NCBI GenBank assembly: GCA_000961595.1
Contig: LADO01000005.1
Span: forward strand, 1-64,000
Reading direction: 5' to 3'
Length of the DNA stretch: 64,000 nt
Origin: Peptococcaceae bacterium BRH_c4b
GTDB taxonomy: Bacteria; Bacillota; Desulfotomaculia; Desulfotomaculales; Desulfocucumaceae
Made by a program: the position numbers and the translations under genes. Under the pieces are notes generated by a model that was given only the letters and a program-made list of their open reading frames with translations, did no database searches and had not been told where the DNA came from. Shown one piece after another: positions 55,011 to 63,088 of this stretch (position 1 is the stretch's first letter; every line of letters starts with the position of its first letter).

Positions 55011-55268
55011 ATGGATAACCGGCTGAGAAAAATAAGGAGAGCCCGCGATGTGACCCAGGAAGAACTGGCCGGGGCGGTATACGCCACCAGGCAGACCATC
55101 ATAGCCATAGAGAAGGGTAGGGTGAAAAGGCCATCAGACGAACTGATGGTGGCCATTGCCAAATATTTCGGGATGAAGGTAGAGGAAATTTTTTTACCCC
55201 TCTTGTACAACATGTATTACAAGAAGCTGCCGGGCGGGGAGGTGAACCGGTATGAGCAAAAAGGCTGA
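55011..55268 (+). CDS. Short XRE-family regulator
   Basis: An 85-aa protein from ATG 55011 after AGGAGGTGATGACC. MDNRLRKIRRARDVTQEELAGAVYATRQTIIAIEKGRVKRPSDELMVAIAKYFGMKVEEIF is the compact one-domain HTH_3 type of Firmicutes. It is likely autoregulated through the ACATGT sites upstream and overlaps the next gene by 17 bases. Confidence 0.88.
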   Translation: MDNRLRKIRRARDVTQEELAGAVYATRQTIIAIEKGRVKRPSDELMVAIAKYFGMKVEEIFLPLLYNMYYKKLPGGEVNRYEQKG

Positions 55269-55548
55269 TTTTCAGGCCAGGATTAAGAGGATAGAAATAA
55301 CCAATAAAGTATTGAAGGGCGGCTGGCGACAGGCTATCAGGGTGGTGCTGGACGACATCGCCCTGACCAATGAAAACCTGCTTGAATTGAGGCAGTTTAA
55401 ACCGAATGAGAATGTGGACGTGATCATCAGGCCGGTGCCGGAGATTGAAGCGGTAAACATCTCCGGGGAGGATATTCCTCTGGTGGAAATTTGTGAGGGT
55501 GGTGTAGCATCCAGCCTGGGAAAAGTCGAAAAGGCCTGGGAGTTTTAG
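55252..55548 (+). CDS. Hypothetical protein co-encoded with a regulator
   Basis: A 98-aa protein (MSKKADFQARIKRIEITNKVLKGGWRQAIRVVLDDIAL...VDVIIRPVPEIEAVNI) predicted as alpha/beta. It starts inside the end of the XRE gene. No family recognised. The overlap suggests that the two are used together. Confidence 0.7.
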   Translation: MSKKADFQARIKRIEITNKVLKGGWRQAIRVVLDDIALTNENLLELRQFKPNENVDVIIRPVPEIEAVNISGEDIPLVEICEGGVASSLGKVEKAWEF

Positions 55549-55662
55549 GAGAAAATAATTATGCGTATACAAGTATAGGCATAATGTAAATATAGACAGG
55601 CTAGAATGTAGAATAAAATGGTGTTATATTTTAAACAACAAATAAACGGGAGGTGATAACAA

Positions 55663-55887
55663 ATGGCCGTTAACAAAGTGGCTGCCAGCTCCGCCCTGAG
55701 GTTGGAACTGCAGTACGGTGTGGACGGGGAGGGCAACCCGGTATTCCGGGACCGCTCCATGGGCAACGTCAAGTCTGCCGCCCCGGCCCAGGACGTTTAC
55801 GATGTGGCTGTAGCCCTGGCGGGATTGCAGGAACATACGCTGAACGGCGTGTACCAGGTGGACGTAGGACGTCTGGAGGAAGTCTAG
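55663..55887 (+). CDS. DUF1659 protein
   Basis: A 74-aa protein with GGGAGGTG ahead: VAASSALRLELQYGVDGEGNPVFRDRSMGNVKSAAPAQDVYDVAVALAGLQEHTL matches DUF1659. It forms, with DUF2922 and YvrJ downstream, a trio of small Firmicutes proteins of unknown function, often found together. Confidence 0.85.
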   Translation: MAVNKVAASSALRLELQYGVDGEGNPVFRDRSMGNVKSAAPAQDVYDVAVALAGLQEHTLNGVYQVDVGRLEEV

Positions 55888-55962
55888 TCCTGCGCATTTG
55901 ATGATGCTGCATCTGCGGCATGAAAGCTTCGAGGTTGAATATAAGGAAAGGAGGTAAAGAAA

Positions 55963-56184
55963 TTGGCCCAAAAACTAACGATGTCTTTCCGCAACACGGC
56001 GGGAAAAACCGTTACCATGTCCCTGGCCGATCCCAGGCCGGACATAACCGCCGCCGACGTGACCACCGTAATGGATGCCATTATTGCAAAGAATGTGTTC
56101 AGTTCCAGCGGTGGTGACCTGGTGGTCAAAGAGCGGGCGGTAGTAATCGACACCACGGAAAACGAACTTTACAACGCAGGCTAG
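55963..56184 (+). CDS. DUF2922 protein
   Basis: A 73-aa protein from TTG 55963 after AAAGGAGG. LTMSFRNTAGKTVTMSLADPRPDITAADVTTVMDAIIAKNVF is DUF2922. Second of the DUF1659-DUF2922-YvrJ trio. A strong GC-rich hairpin and the composite repeat follow. Confidence 0.88.
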   Translation: MAQKLTMSFRNTAGKTVTMSLADPRPDITAADVTTVMDAIIAKNVFSSSGGDLVVKERAVVIDTTENELYNAG

Positions 56185-56201
56185 GCACTGCGGATACAGA
56201 C

Positions 56202-56231
56202 GGCAGGGGGAGGCGAACGCCTCCCCCTGCC
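56202..56231. terminator. Perfect GC-rich hairpin
   Basis: GGCAGGGGGAGGC, GAAC, GCCTCCCCCTGCC: a 13-bp stem with a GAAC tetraloop and no T tract. It may be a terminator or processing site after the DUF2922 gene. Confidence 0.6.
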
Positions 56232-56241
56232 TGAAAATAAC

Positions 56242-56429
56242 ATAAGTGAGCCTTGGGTTCGGAAGGGGTTATTCCCCTACCGAACCCTTAGAGCGAACTT
56301 AAAGGTGTGGGGACACACCTCCATTTGGAGCCTGGCTTTGGGGTCGGAGGAATGTCCCCAACTAAAGAGCTTTACAGCCTGTTTCACCGACCTTCGAGGA
56401 CGGGGTCTTACAGGCTGTTAGCGAGATAA
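56242..56429 (+). repeat. Composite structured repeat, copy 2
   Basis: The same three modules as 1185-1374. Hairpin A here is perfect (GGGTTCGG/CCGAACCC, with inner AGGGG/CCCCT). The REP-like palindrome is 56309-56359. Hairpin C follows from 56361 and ends 14 bases before the YvrJ start, so the element forms that gene's leader. Confidence 0.85.
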
Positions 56430-56443
56430 TAGGAGGGATTATC

Positions 56444-56632
56444 ATGGAGGAAATAATCAAACTCTCAGCCAACTACGGATTTCCTATGATCGTCGCCGGT
56501 TATCTGCTGGTTAGAATTGAGCCGCTATTGCGGGAACTGAAGGAGTCCATAGTCATGCTGACAGCGGTGGTAGCCAGGCAGAATGGCACCGATGTCGAGG
56601 AAATACGCAAAATTGCGGGGTGCGGGAATTGA
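56444..56632 (+). CDS. YvrJ-family small membrane protein
   Basis: A 62-aa protein: an N-terminal membrane helix (LSANYGFPMIVAGYLLVRIEPLLREL) and a short amphipathic tail (MLTAVVARQN). Layout and position after DUF1659 and DUF2922 match YvrJ. The ribosome site is AGGAGGG. Role unknown. Confidence 0.85.
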   Translation: MEEIIKLSANYGFPMIVAGYLLVRIEPLLRELKESIVMLTAVVARQNGTDVEEIRKIAGCGN

Positions 56633-56695
56633 TTATCTATAAACTGGCGAATATATGTGGGTGGAAATTTAGGGATTAATCCTACTGGCCAATAC

Positions 56696-56902
56696 TCATT
56701 TAGAGCGGGATTTTTTTTCCAGAAAGGCATATAAAAACATGGAGCCCACCATGACAGGCAAAGCCCAGTAGCCCAGCACCAAAACAGTTCTGTTGACATA
56801 TTCAGGGTGATAGAAGACCATGAACCCATATGAGATATTGAAGGCTCCGGACAGTATTACGATAACAAAAATTATTTTACGCAGCAGGGCGCTGTTTTGC
56901 AC
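56696..56902 (-). CDS. Small two-helix membrane protein
   Basis: A 68-aa protein from GTG 56902 (AAGGAGATG ahead), with two hydrophobic segments (IIFVIVILSGAFNISYGFMVFY and VLVLGYWALPVMVGSMFLYAF) and a basic end (EKKSRSK). A GTG ten codons earlier is possible. No family recognised; lies downstream of the next gene in the same direction. Confidence 0.65.
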   Translation of the reverse strand: MQNSALLRKIIFVIVILSGAFNISYGFMVFYHPEYVNRTVLVLGYWALPVMVGSMFLYAFLEKKSRSK

Positions 56903-56932
56903 AGATTCATCTCCTTGCCTTTGTTCCGGCAC

Positions 56933-57244
56933 TTACACCAGTATATCCAGGAAAAGACCGGGCTTTATGCTTTCTGTTGTTATTCCCAGGGAATTTAGAC
57001 GGCTCATAAATTCATCGTAATTGCCGGATTCACCATAGAGTTCGTATTCCGGGGAGCTTTGAAAATTTACCTTTTCCGCAAACCTGTTATATGGCGTGGG
57101 GGCGGTTGAATGCTGGGTGTTTTTGTAGGCCGCAGCTATTAGTGGGTTAAATTTAATGGCTGCTGTCTTACGTACTTTGGTCTGTTCGCGCTGTTCCCTC
57201 TGCCTGATTAGTTCCACAGCCCGGTCCAAAGGGTTAATATTCAC
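56933..57244 (-). CDS. Hypothetical protein
   Basis: A 103-aa protein from GTG 57244 (GAGGTGG ahead). Its N-terminus is a charged helix (NINPLDRAVELIRQREQREQTKVRKTA), followed by a Pro/Asn-rich middle and an acidic end (YELYGESGNYDEFMSRLNSLGI). No family is recognised. It probably shares a transcript with the downstream membrane-protein gene. Confidence 0.6.
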   Translation of the reverse strand: MNINPLDRAVELIRQREQREQTKVRKTAAIKFNPLIAAAYKNTQHSTAPTPYNRFAEKVNFQSSPEYELYGESGNYDEFMSRLNSLGITTESIKPGLFLDILV

Positions 57245-57359
57245 TGCTTCCACCTCAATATATATTCCATTGTTTTACTTTAATTATAGACGGTTTTTAT
57301 TATCTTCGGCAAGAAAATATCAAAATGGAGACCAAACCAGACTTGTCAGGAGATTTTTT

Positions 57360-57422
57360 GCTTTACAGCCTGTTGATCCCTGACCTTCGAGGACGGGGTC
57401 ATACAGGCTGTTAGCGAGATAA
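57360..57422 (+). repeat. Solo hairpin-C module of the composite repeat
   Basis: GCTTTACAGCCTGTT...TACAGGCTGTTAGCGAGATAA, matching 1311-1374 and 56362-56429 but without modules A and REP. A short GC hairpin (GATCCC...GGGTC) follows. Confidence 0.8.
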
Positions 57423-57461
57423 AAAGATCCCGTATGCAGGGTCTAAAAAGAGAGTAGGGCT

Positions 57462-57602
57462 TCAAATTTTCTTGCGGACTTCATGTTTGTTCAGTTCGGG
57501 GATTTTACCAAGCTTTACGGGTTCCATGGTTATGGCGAACATCTTTGATACTATTTCTAATGCCTTGACCAGTATTTCTTCCGCAACGTCAACAACACTC
57601 AT
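57462..57602 (-). CDS. Small 46-aa protein
   Basis: Starts at ATG 57602 after GGGGGTG: MSVVDVAEEILVKALEIVSKMFAITMEPVKLGKIPELNKHEVRKKI. The N-terminal half is a long amphipathic helix. No family recognised. The clear ribosome site and codon pattern favour it over the plus-strand frame. Confidence 0.55.
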   Translation of the reverse strand: MSVVDVAEEILVKALEIVSKMFAITMEPVKLGKIPELNKHEVRKKI

Positions 57603-57735
57603 TTATATACACCCCCGGAAGAAAAGTATAATCCACCGCAGGCGCGTTATCATTGCAAAATTGTTGGATTTTTTACCTTTTTAGCGGGCAGGATTAATAA
57701 ATTTTCCAGAGGGCATGATTAAAAATAATTGCAAG

Positions 57736-58311
57736 TTAAAAGGCGGGTTGTGGGGCAGTACTTTTCTGCTGCTCTTTTTTCATTATATATAAGGCGGTTG
57801 CAATGGATCTGGCCAGGGTGTTTGCCCCCTTCCAGACCATATATAAACTGGAATTTTGCAGTAGTAAGTAGTTGGCTATGCCGCCTATATTTACGTTTAA
57901 TATAACTGAAATGTCACCAACAGAGGGTAATTCTCTACCCATCGCCTTGCCCGGGTGGATTGGGCTCTTTTTCACAACCATGTGGCCCAATTCTTTTGTG
58001 CCACCCAGGGAGGCGTCAATGGCCACGATAAACCTGTCATTTTCCAGAGTGTTGTATACGTCCAGCAAATTTTTGGCATGTATGGGGTTATCCAGGCTGC
58101 CGATTACATTTGGCACCATCATCTGTTTCATTAGTGTGCCGGTGAGCGGCCCGAAGCAGTCCCCTGCCGAACGTTCCACACCGATGCATAGGAAAGTTAT
58201 GTTCCTGTCCAGAGGAAACTCGCTTAGAAATATTTTTATTAGTTTACTGAACAGAAATTTTTCTTCAAAATGGTACGAAAACTTATTATCACTGATCACA
58301 TGCAAAACCAT
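57736..58311 (-). CDS. yyaC: Sporulation protein YyaC-like (DUF1256)
   Basis: A 191-aa protein. ITFLCIGVERSAGDCFGPLTGTLM, GSLDNPIHAKNLLDVYNTL, FIVAIDASLGG and VGDISVILNVNIGG match the YyaC/GPR-like fold (DUF1256), expressed in B. subtilis sporulation. It supports a spore-forming host. The N-terminal ~35 residues are less conserved. Confidence 0.88.
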   Translation of the reverse strand: MVLHVISDNKFSYHFEEKFLFSKLIKIFLSEFPLDRNITFLCIGVERSAGDCFGPLTGTLMKQMMVPNVIGSLDNPIHAKNLLDVYNTLENDRFIVAIDASLGGTKELGHMVVKKSPIHPGKAMGRELPSVGDISVILNVNIGGIANYLLLQNSSLYMVWKGANTLARSIATALYIMKKEQQKSTAPQPAF

Positions 58312-58600
58312 CTTTCCCGGTGGAATCTTTAAACAATTATCTCAGAACCACAGGGAAAAATATGGGGAACGGTGGATGGCAGATAAAAAGAATTGCCTGT
58401 CTATCTGACAGGAAAACCGAAATAGAATAAGGAAATTCACTAAATAGCAAAGGAACAAGGCTAATAAACAAGAATTCAGAATAAGAATGATGTAAATTTA
58501 ATATACGGAAATGAGTTTTTGATTGACACAGGTATTGTATGGGAATATTATAAAAATGAAACAATGACCATAATATTGCATTAGGGAGTGGATTGATTAG

Positions 58601-58984
58601 ATGAAAATAGCTGCACCAAACGACAATGGAAAAATTAATCAACATTTCGGTCAAAGTAGAGAATTTATGGTTTGCGAAATGGAAGGCCAGAAGGTGGCGG
58701 GCCAGAAGATCATTTCAGCCGAATCGCTTCAGCACAATCATGGAGGATTGGCCAAATTGTTGCAAGACGAGGGTGTGGAAGTGGTCATTCTGGGGGGTAT
58801 CGGTCCTTATGCCCTGGAAGCCCTGGAGCAGACTGGTTTTAAGACGATAACCGGTGCTGCCGGTGTTATCAGGGAAGCCATGGAAGCCTACGCCAGAGGA
58901 GAGCTTGTATCCCGCAAAGTTGTGTGTAACCATCACGGTCATGGTCACGAGCACGGCCATTCCCACCATCATCACGATAGTTAA
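58601..58984 (+). CDS. NifX/NifB-C-like protein with His-rich tail
   Basis: A 127-aa protein: MKIAAPNDNGKINQHFGQSREFMVCEM, NHGGLAKLLQDEGVEVVILGGIGPYALEAL belong to the NifX-like family, and the end is a metal-binding-looking tail (CNHHGHGHEHGHSHHHH, eleven His). AGGGAGTGG is the ribosome site. Third family member in the window but far from the others. The tail suggests Ni, Zn or Co handling (inference). Confidence 0.87.
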   Translation: MKIAAPNDNGKINQHFGQSREFMVCEMEGQKVAGQKIISAESLQHNHGGLAKLLQDEGVEVVILGGIGPYALEALEQTGFKTITGAAGVIREAMEAYARGELVSRKVVCNHHGHGHEHGHSHHHHDS

Positions 58985-58991
58985 AAGGTCA

Positions 58992-59045
58992 GGGGACACA
59001 CCTCTCTTTTTTAAGTCTGGCTCTGGGGGTCAGAGGAATGTCCCC
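58992..59045 (+). repeat. REP-like palindromic element
   Basis: GGGGACACACCTC...GAGGAATGTCCCC right after the stop of the His-tailed NifX-like gene, flanked by AAGGTCA and AACT as in the copy at 34580. Confidence 0.85.
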
Positions 59046-59071
59046 AACTATAAGGGGAGATTGGGAAAAAT

Positions 59072-59114
59072 GAAAAAGCCTACGGGTAAGCGCTTGTTTG
59101 CCCGGAGGCTTTTT
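59072..59114. terminator. Bidirectional terminator
   Basis: AAAAAGCCT-A-CGGG pairs with CCCG-G-AGGCTTTTT. It lies between convergent genes and overlaps the stop of the leftward membrane-protein gene. Confidence 0.75.
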
Positions 59115-59328
59115 ATGTACCCAGCAGCGCCCATAGCATCCCTATGATTATGGTAAGCAAACCAAGGGCGATGATTTTTGACCAGATAATGACGTTTTTT
59201 GGCCAGGTGCGGGGCTGCAGATAATTTATTTTTTCCCCGCCGGTTAGTATGAAGTAGGTTATTAACAATGTTGCCACAAGTACCACCGATGTACCCAGCA
59301 GTATAAATATCAGACTTAGATAAAGCAT
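59113..59328 (-). CDS. Small membrane protein
   Basis: A 71-aa protein with two hydrophobic helices (YLSLIFILLGTSVVLVATLLITYFIL and IIALGLLTIIIGMLWALL) around a basic-polar loop. GTGGGG precedes its ATG. A terminator follows. No family recognised. Confidence 0.6.
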   Translation of the reverse strand: MLYLSLIFILLGTSVVLVATLLITYFILTGGEKINYLQPRTWPKNVIIWSKIIALGLLTIIIGMLWALLGT

Positions 59329-59531
59329 ACATATGCCCCACTTATAAGATTAATTTACCCACGCTATGGCGCCTGGTGGACCGATTGCCTAAAACATGCG
59401 GCATTATATTTATATTAATTATCTTATCGTATTAATAAATTTTGGACAACCTGAATAAAAGCTACCATTGTTATGGATATTCCGCTTTGTTATAATTCAT
59501 TATGTAATAATGTACATCGGGGTGGTAGGTT

Positions 59532-59948
59532 TTGGACTCATGGGAACGCCTGGTATTAAAATTTACTGATACTCTCGAAACAGTATTTCCCGATGAAACG
59601 GTGGCCGGGGAGCCTTTCTGGTCCCTGATGGAAATAAAGGATGGTAAAAATACAGGTAATTTCCATAGTATTGGTCAAAGATATGGAAAAACAATGGTTA
59701 TGTTGTTTCCGCAAAAAAGGATGGCGGATTGGGCTGCTACCAGGCTCAGGGAGCATAGCTCTGATTTTGGGGTGAGGGGTATAAGCCGGACGCATTTGGA
59801 TGTTTTATGCGGACTTTGTGAATCAGGCTACCCTATTGAATTGGTTGTTGCCGCTGCGGATTTAAACCTAAAAGGGGAACTTCAGGGCGCATCTATGACC
59901 CCCGCCCAAATAAGGGATGCCATAACGCCGGAGCATTGCCAAACGTGA
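59532..59948 (+). CDS. Hypothetical protein
   Basis: A 138-aa soluble protein from TTG 59532 (GGGGTGGTAGG ahead): DTLETVFPDETVAGEPFWSLMEIKDGKNTG, YGKTMVMLFPQKRMADWAATRLREH, LDVLCGLCESGYPIELVVAAADLNLKGEL. No family recognised. The next gene lies 30 bases away, suggesting an operon. Confidence 0.65.
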   Translation: MDSWERLVLKFTDTLETVFPDETVAGEPFWSLMEIKDGKNTGNFHSIGQRYGKTMVMLFPQKRMADWAATRLREHSSDFGVRGISRTHLDVLCGLCESGYPIELVVAAADLNLKGELQGASMTPAQIRDAITPEHCQT

Positions 59949-59978
59949 CCAAAAAGAAATTTATTGAGGAGTGGTAAC

Positions 59979-60716
59979 TTGTTAAGCCTTGACAAAATAT
60001 ATACCCAGTTAAGTTATGCTGAAAAAAACGGTTTGCTGGGCGAACTTAAAAATGTATATGAACGCCTGCCGCAGACCACGTGTGAAAAGTGTGCCACCTG
60101 CTGCAGTGTGCCGTCTCCCGCCTATGTTGTTGAGTTTTTAAATATGTTTCGCTATATGAAAAACAATTTGCAAGATCAAATTCCTGGTATATTGGAAAGA
60201 TGCATAAGGTTTTATTTCCTTGAGCTGGTTGATATAAACAGCAGATGTCCCTTTGTTGATCCTGTGGACAACACCTGCCTGGTATATCCCGCACGCCCTT
60301 TTACCTGCAGGGGATATGGCCTTTTTGACAAGGGAGAGGTGCCGGGCGCAGGGGAAGAGATGCTTAAACTGGCCGAGAAATATAAAAATGAATTCGATAT
60401 CACTCTGCCGGATGAGGTTGTTAACTACAAGCTGCCCCGCTGCGGTAAGGTCATGGTTGCCGGCGGGAAAAAGATTGTACCCGAACTTCTTCAAACATCC
60501 ATTGCCGATGTAGCCAGACTGGAATCAGGGCTGTTTCCCGTGGAAATAGTCGACAGCGAGTATACCTTCGTGCCTTTCCCCACACACCTGGCCTTGACCG
60601 TGCTGGGAGAGGGCGCCAGGGCCAGGCGGCACAAAGTCATGAAAGAATATTTGGAGCAAGGCAGTAGCCCTTTGCTGGAAGGGTATATGGAAAAATACGG
60701 TAAATACAGCTTGTAG
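59979..60716 (+). CDS. YkgJ-type cysteine cluster protein
   Basis: A 245-aa protein from TTG 59979 after GAGGAGTGG. CEKCATCCSVP near residue 35 with later Cys in SRCPFVDPVDNTCLVYPARPFTCRGYGLF is the YkgJ-type zinc/iron-sulfur-binding cluster, found in many proteins of unclear role. The remainder is mixed helix and sheet. A terminator follows. Confidence 0.8.
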   Translation: MLSLDKIYTQLSYAEKNGLLGELKNVYERLPQTTCEKCATCCSVPSPAYVVEFLNMFRYMKNNLQDQIPGILERCIRFYFLELVDINSRCPFVDPVDNTCLVYPARPFTCRGYGLFDKGEVPGAGEEMLKLAEKYKNEFDITLPDEVVNYKLPRCGKVMVAGGKKIVPELLQTSIADVARLESGLFPVEIVDSEYTFVPFPTHLALTVLGEGARARRHKVMKEYLEQGSSPLLEGYMEKYGKYSL

Positions 60717-60734
60717 ATTTATACTGCTTTTGAT

Positions 60735-60764
60735 AAAGAGATCGCTCTGATCTCTTTATCCTTT
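60735..60764 (+). terminator. Terminator
   Basis: AAAGAGATC, GCTCT, GATCTCTTT then ATCCTTTTT. Confidence 0.85.
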
Positions 60765-60919
60765 TTAAGTAATAAAATATTTGATCTTCCGTTTTAAAGG
60801 AGGATTAAGATTTTATGTAGAAGAAAATAAATAAATATTTCAGAAACTAATGCGGTGTGATTATAGTTATAAACTTTTTTCAGTAAGCAAAGGAAAATAT
60901 AAACAGGGAGGGTGACAAC

Positions 60920-62698
60920 GTGGCTGAAAGGGTATATATTGACGCCGATGTGCTCATTCTCGGTGGCGGCACGGCGGGATGCATGGCAGCCTGGGAAGCC
61001 CGGCGAACAGGTGGCGAGGACCTGAAGATAGTTATTGTTGAAAAAGCTTTTATACGCCACAGCGGGTGTCTGTCTGCCGGCATGAACGCCTTGAACATGT
61101 ATATCAACCAGGGTAAGCCGGAAGATTATGTTTCTTATGCCCGTTACGACATGTGTGGCGCACCCATCCGTGAAGATATTATGCTTTCCGTAGCCAATGA
61201 AGTGAACGATACTGTTAAAATTATGGAAGAATCCGGGTTGCCCATGAAAAAAAAGGAAGACGGGCGTTATCTGAACCGGGGAAAATGGAATATAGAAATA
61301 AACGGTTCCCTGCTAAAACCCATCACTGCCGCCAAGGCTATAGAAGCCAGGGCTGAAATTTACAACCGTGTTTACATTACGGATTTGATCGTGAAGGATG
61401 ATGCCTGCATAGGTGCCGTGGGATTCGGTGTCAGGGACGGTAAATTCTATATTTGCCGCGGCAAGGTTACCATGCTGTGCGCGGGAGGCGCCGCCGGTTT
61501 ATGGAGGCCCAACAATCACGGTGACGCACATCACCGGATATGGTATTTTCCCTTTAATGCCGGTAGTTCCTACGCCATGTGCAAACGGGCCGGCGCGGAA
61601 ATGACCACTTTTGAGGTGCGCTTTGTCCCCGTGCGCACCAAAGACACATACTCCCCCACCGGCACTCTTTCCATTGGTATGGGGGCGCCCATGGTGAATT
61701 CTCTGGGGCAGGCCTTTATGAAAGAGGATCCCCATTATGTTCAGTGGGGAGGCCACACCGCGCCGACTCCCATCAGGGCATACGGCTTCCAAAGAGAAAC
61801 CATAGCCCACAGAGGACCTGTTTTTATGGATACCACTAAGGGAGACCCTGCCAAAGTAACTGGTATTAAAGGCCAGTATCTAGACATGAGCCCATCCCTG
61901 GTACTTTATTGGGGCTGCAACGATATAGATCCCTCCAAGGAACCCGTGGAAATCGATGGTGGGGATCCCAACATCGTGGGTGCCCATGCCGGTATGGCTG
62001 GGGCATGGACCAGGGGAACCTCCCGGGAAACCACCGTTGGCCGTCTGTACGTTTCCGGTGACGCCCTGGGCGGCGCACCCAGTCGTTTCATTTCAGGCAG
62101 CTGGACCTGCGGCAGAATTACAGGCCGGAGTATGGCACAGGCATTGAAGGCCAACAGCTATGATTATGCGGACCTGGAGCCGGCTCTGGTGGATGCCCTG
62201 GAGGAACGTACCTTCGGTCCATTGAACAATTACCTGGGCAGGGCCAAGGAAGGTTTATGGACTGACGGTACTCTGATGAGCGGCATCTCGCCCAAACAGA
62301 TGGAAGACCGTATGCAAAAGATTATGGAGGAATATTGTGGCGGCCGTACCCGCTGGTATTTTATCAGTGAGCCATATTTGAACATTGCTCGCAGACATAT
62401 TAAGAGGATGCGCAACGACCAGTTGCAGTACCTCTGTGCCAGGGACTTGCACGACTTGCAACTGGCCTGGGATGTAATCAACCGCCTGGATGTGTGCCAA
62501 CTGGTTGTCGAGCATATTAGTTTTCGCAAGGAAACGAGATTTCCGGGCTATGTGCTTAGAACAGATTATCCTGAAGCTGATCCTGACTATGATTGCTTCA
62601 TTAATTCTAAATGGGATCCTGAAACAGACGAGGTTGTATGCTTCAAAGTTCCTTACGAACAAATAGTTCCCGGAGACCGCCGGAAGGAAACTATCTGA
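60920..62698 (+). CDS. AprA-like FAD-dependent oxidoreductase
   Basis: A 592-aa protein from GTG 60920 (AGGGAGGGTG ahead). The N-terminal ADVLILGGGTAGCMAAWEA is the FAD-binding site. The body follows adenylylsulfate reductase alpha (MNALNMYINQGKPEDYVSYARYDMCGAPIREDI, RWNIEINGSLLKPI-like KWNIEINGSLLKPITAAKA, CAGGAAGLWRPN, YVSGDALGGAPSRFISGSW). AprA reduces APS to sulfite plus AMP; canonical enzymes are ~650 aa. Shorter length, altered middle region and alpha-before-beta order suggest a divergent paralog, so the substrate is uncertain. It is followed by its ferredoxin subunit and an HdrA-like gene. Confidence 0.75.
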   Translation: MAERVYIDADVLILGGGTAGCMAAWEARRTGGEDLKIVIVEKAFIRHSGCLSAGMNALNMYINQGKPEDYVSYARYDMCGAPIREDIMLSVANEVNDTVKIMEESGLPMKKKEDGRYLNRGKWNIEINGSLLKPITAAKAIEARAEIYNRVYITDLIVKDDACIGAVGFGVRDGKFYICRGKVTMLCAGGAAGLWRPNNHGDAHHRIWYFPFNAGSSYAMCKRAGAEMTTFEVRFVPVRTKDTYSPTGTLSIGMGAPMVNSLGQAFMKEDPHYVQWGGHTAPTPIRAYGFQRETIAHRGPVFMDTTKGDPAKVTGIKGQYLDMSPSLVLYWGCNDIDPSKEPVEIDGGDPNIVGAHAGMAGAWTRGTSRETTVGRLYVSGDALGGAPSRFISGSWTCGRITGRSMAQALKANSYDYADLEPALVDALEERTFGPLNNYLGRAKEGLWTDGTLMSGISPKQMEDRMQKIMEEYCGGRTRWYFISEPYLNIARRHIKRMRNDQLQYLCARDLHDLQLAWDVINRLDVCQLVVEHISFRKETRFPGYVLRTDYPEADPDYDCFINSKWDPETDEVVCFKVPYEQIVPGDRRKETI

Positions 62699-62741
62699 GA
62701 CTTTGCCCTTTTTTTCCGATGAGGAAGGAGGAGAATGCTAA

Positions 62742-63086
62742 ATGCCACCTAAAGCCGACCCTACCAAATGCGATGGCTGCCAGGGAGAAAGCGAGCCGCT
62801 TTGTGAACAGGTGTGTCCGGGCAATTTAATGACTCTGGATAAGGAAACTAGAAAAGCTTATTGTCGTGAGCCTGGAGACTGCTGGGATTGTATGACCTGT
62901 ACCAAAGCCTGCCCACGTCAGGCTATTCAGACTACGTTGCAGTATCAAATTGCTTATTTTCCCGGCAAATTAATACCCCTGGTAGGTACCAACAGTGTTA
63001 CCTGGACTTCCATTGACTGCCACGGCAGGGTGGAGCGCTTTGTTATGAAAACCCTGGTTAGTCCTGATGATGAGGATGAGGATTAA
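62742..63086 (+). CDS. AprB-like ferredoxin subunit
   Basis: A 114-aa protein from ATG 62742 after AAGGAGGAG. It has two [4Fe-4S] sets in AprB style: CDGCQGESEPLCEQVCPGNLM and CWDCMTCTKACPRQAI, then a beta region (LVGTNSVTWTSIDCHGRVERFVMKTL). AprB is usually ~150 aa with a C-terminal tail that wraps AprA; that tail is missing and replaced by an acidic end (DDEDED). It passes electrons between the AprA-like flavin and the HdrA-like partner. Confidence 0.8.
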   Translation: MPPKADPTKCDGCQGESEPLCEQVCPGNLMTLDKETRKAYCREPGDCWDCMTCTKACPRQAIQTTLQYQIAYFPGKLIPLVGTNSVTWTSIDCHGRVERFVMKTLVSPDDEDED

Positions 63087-63088
63087 AC

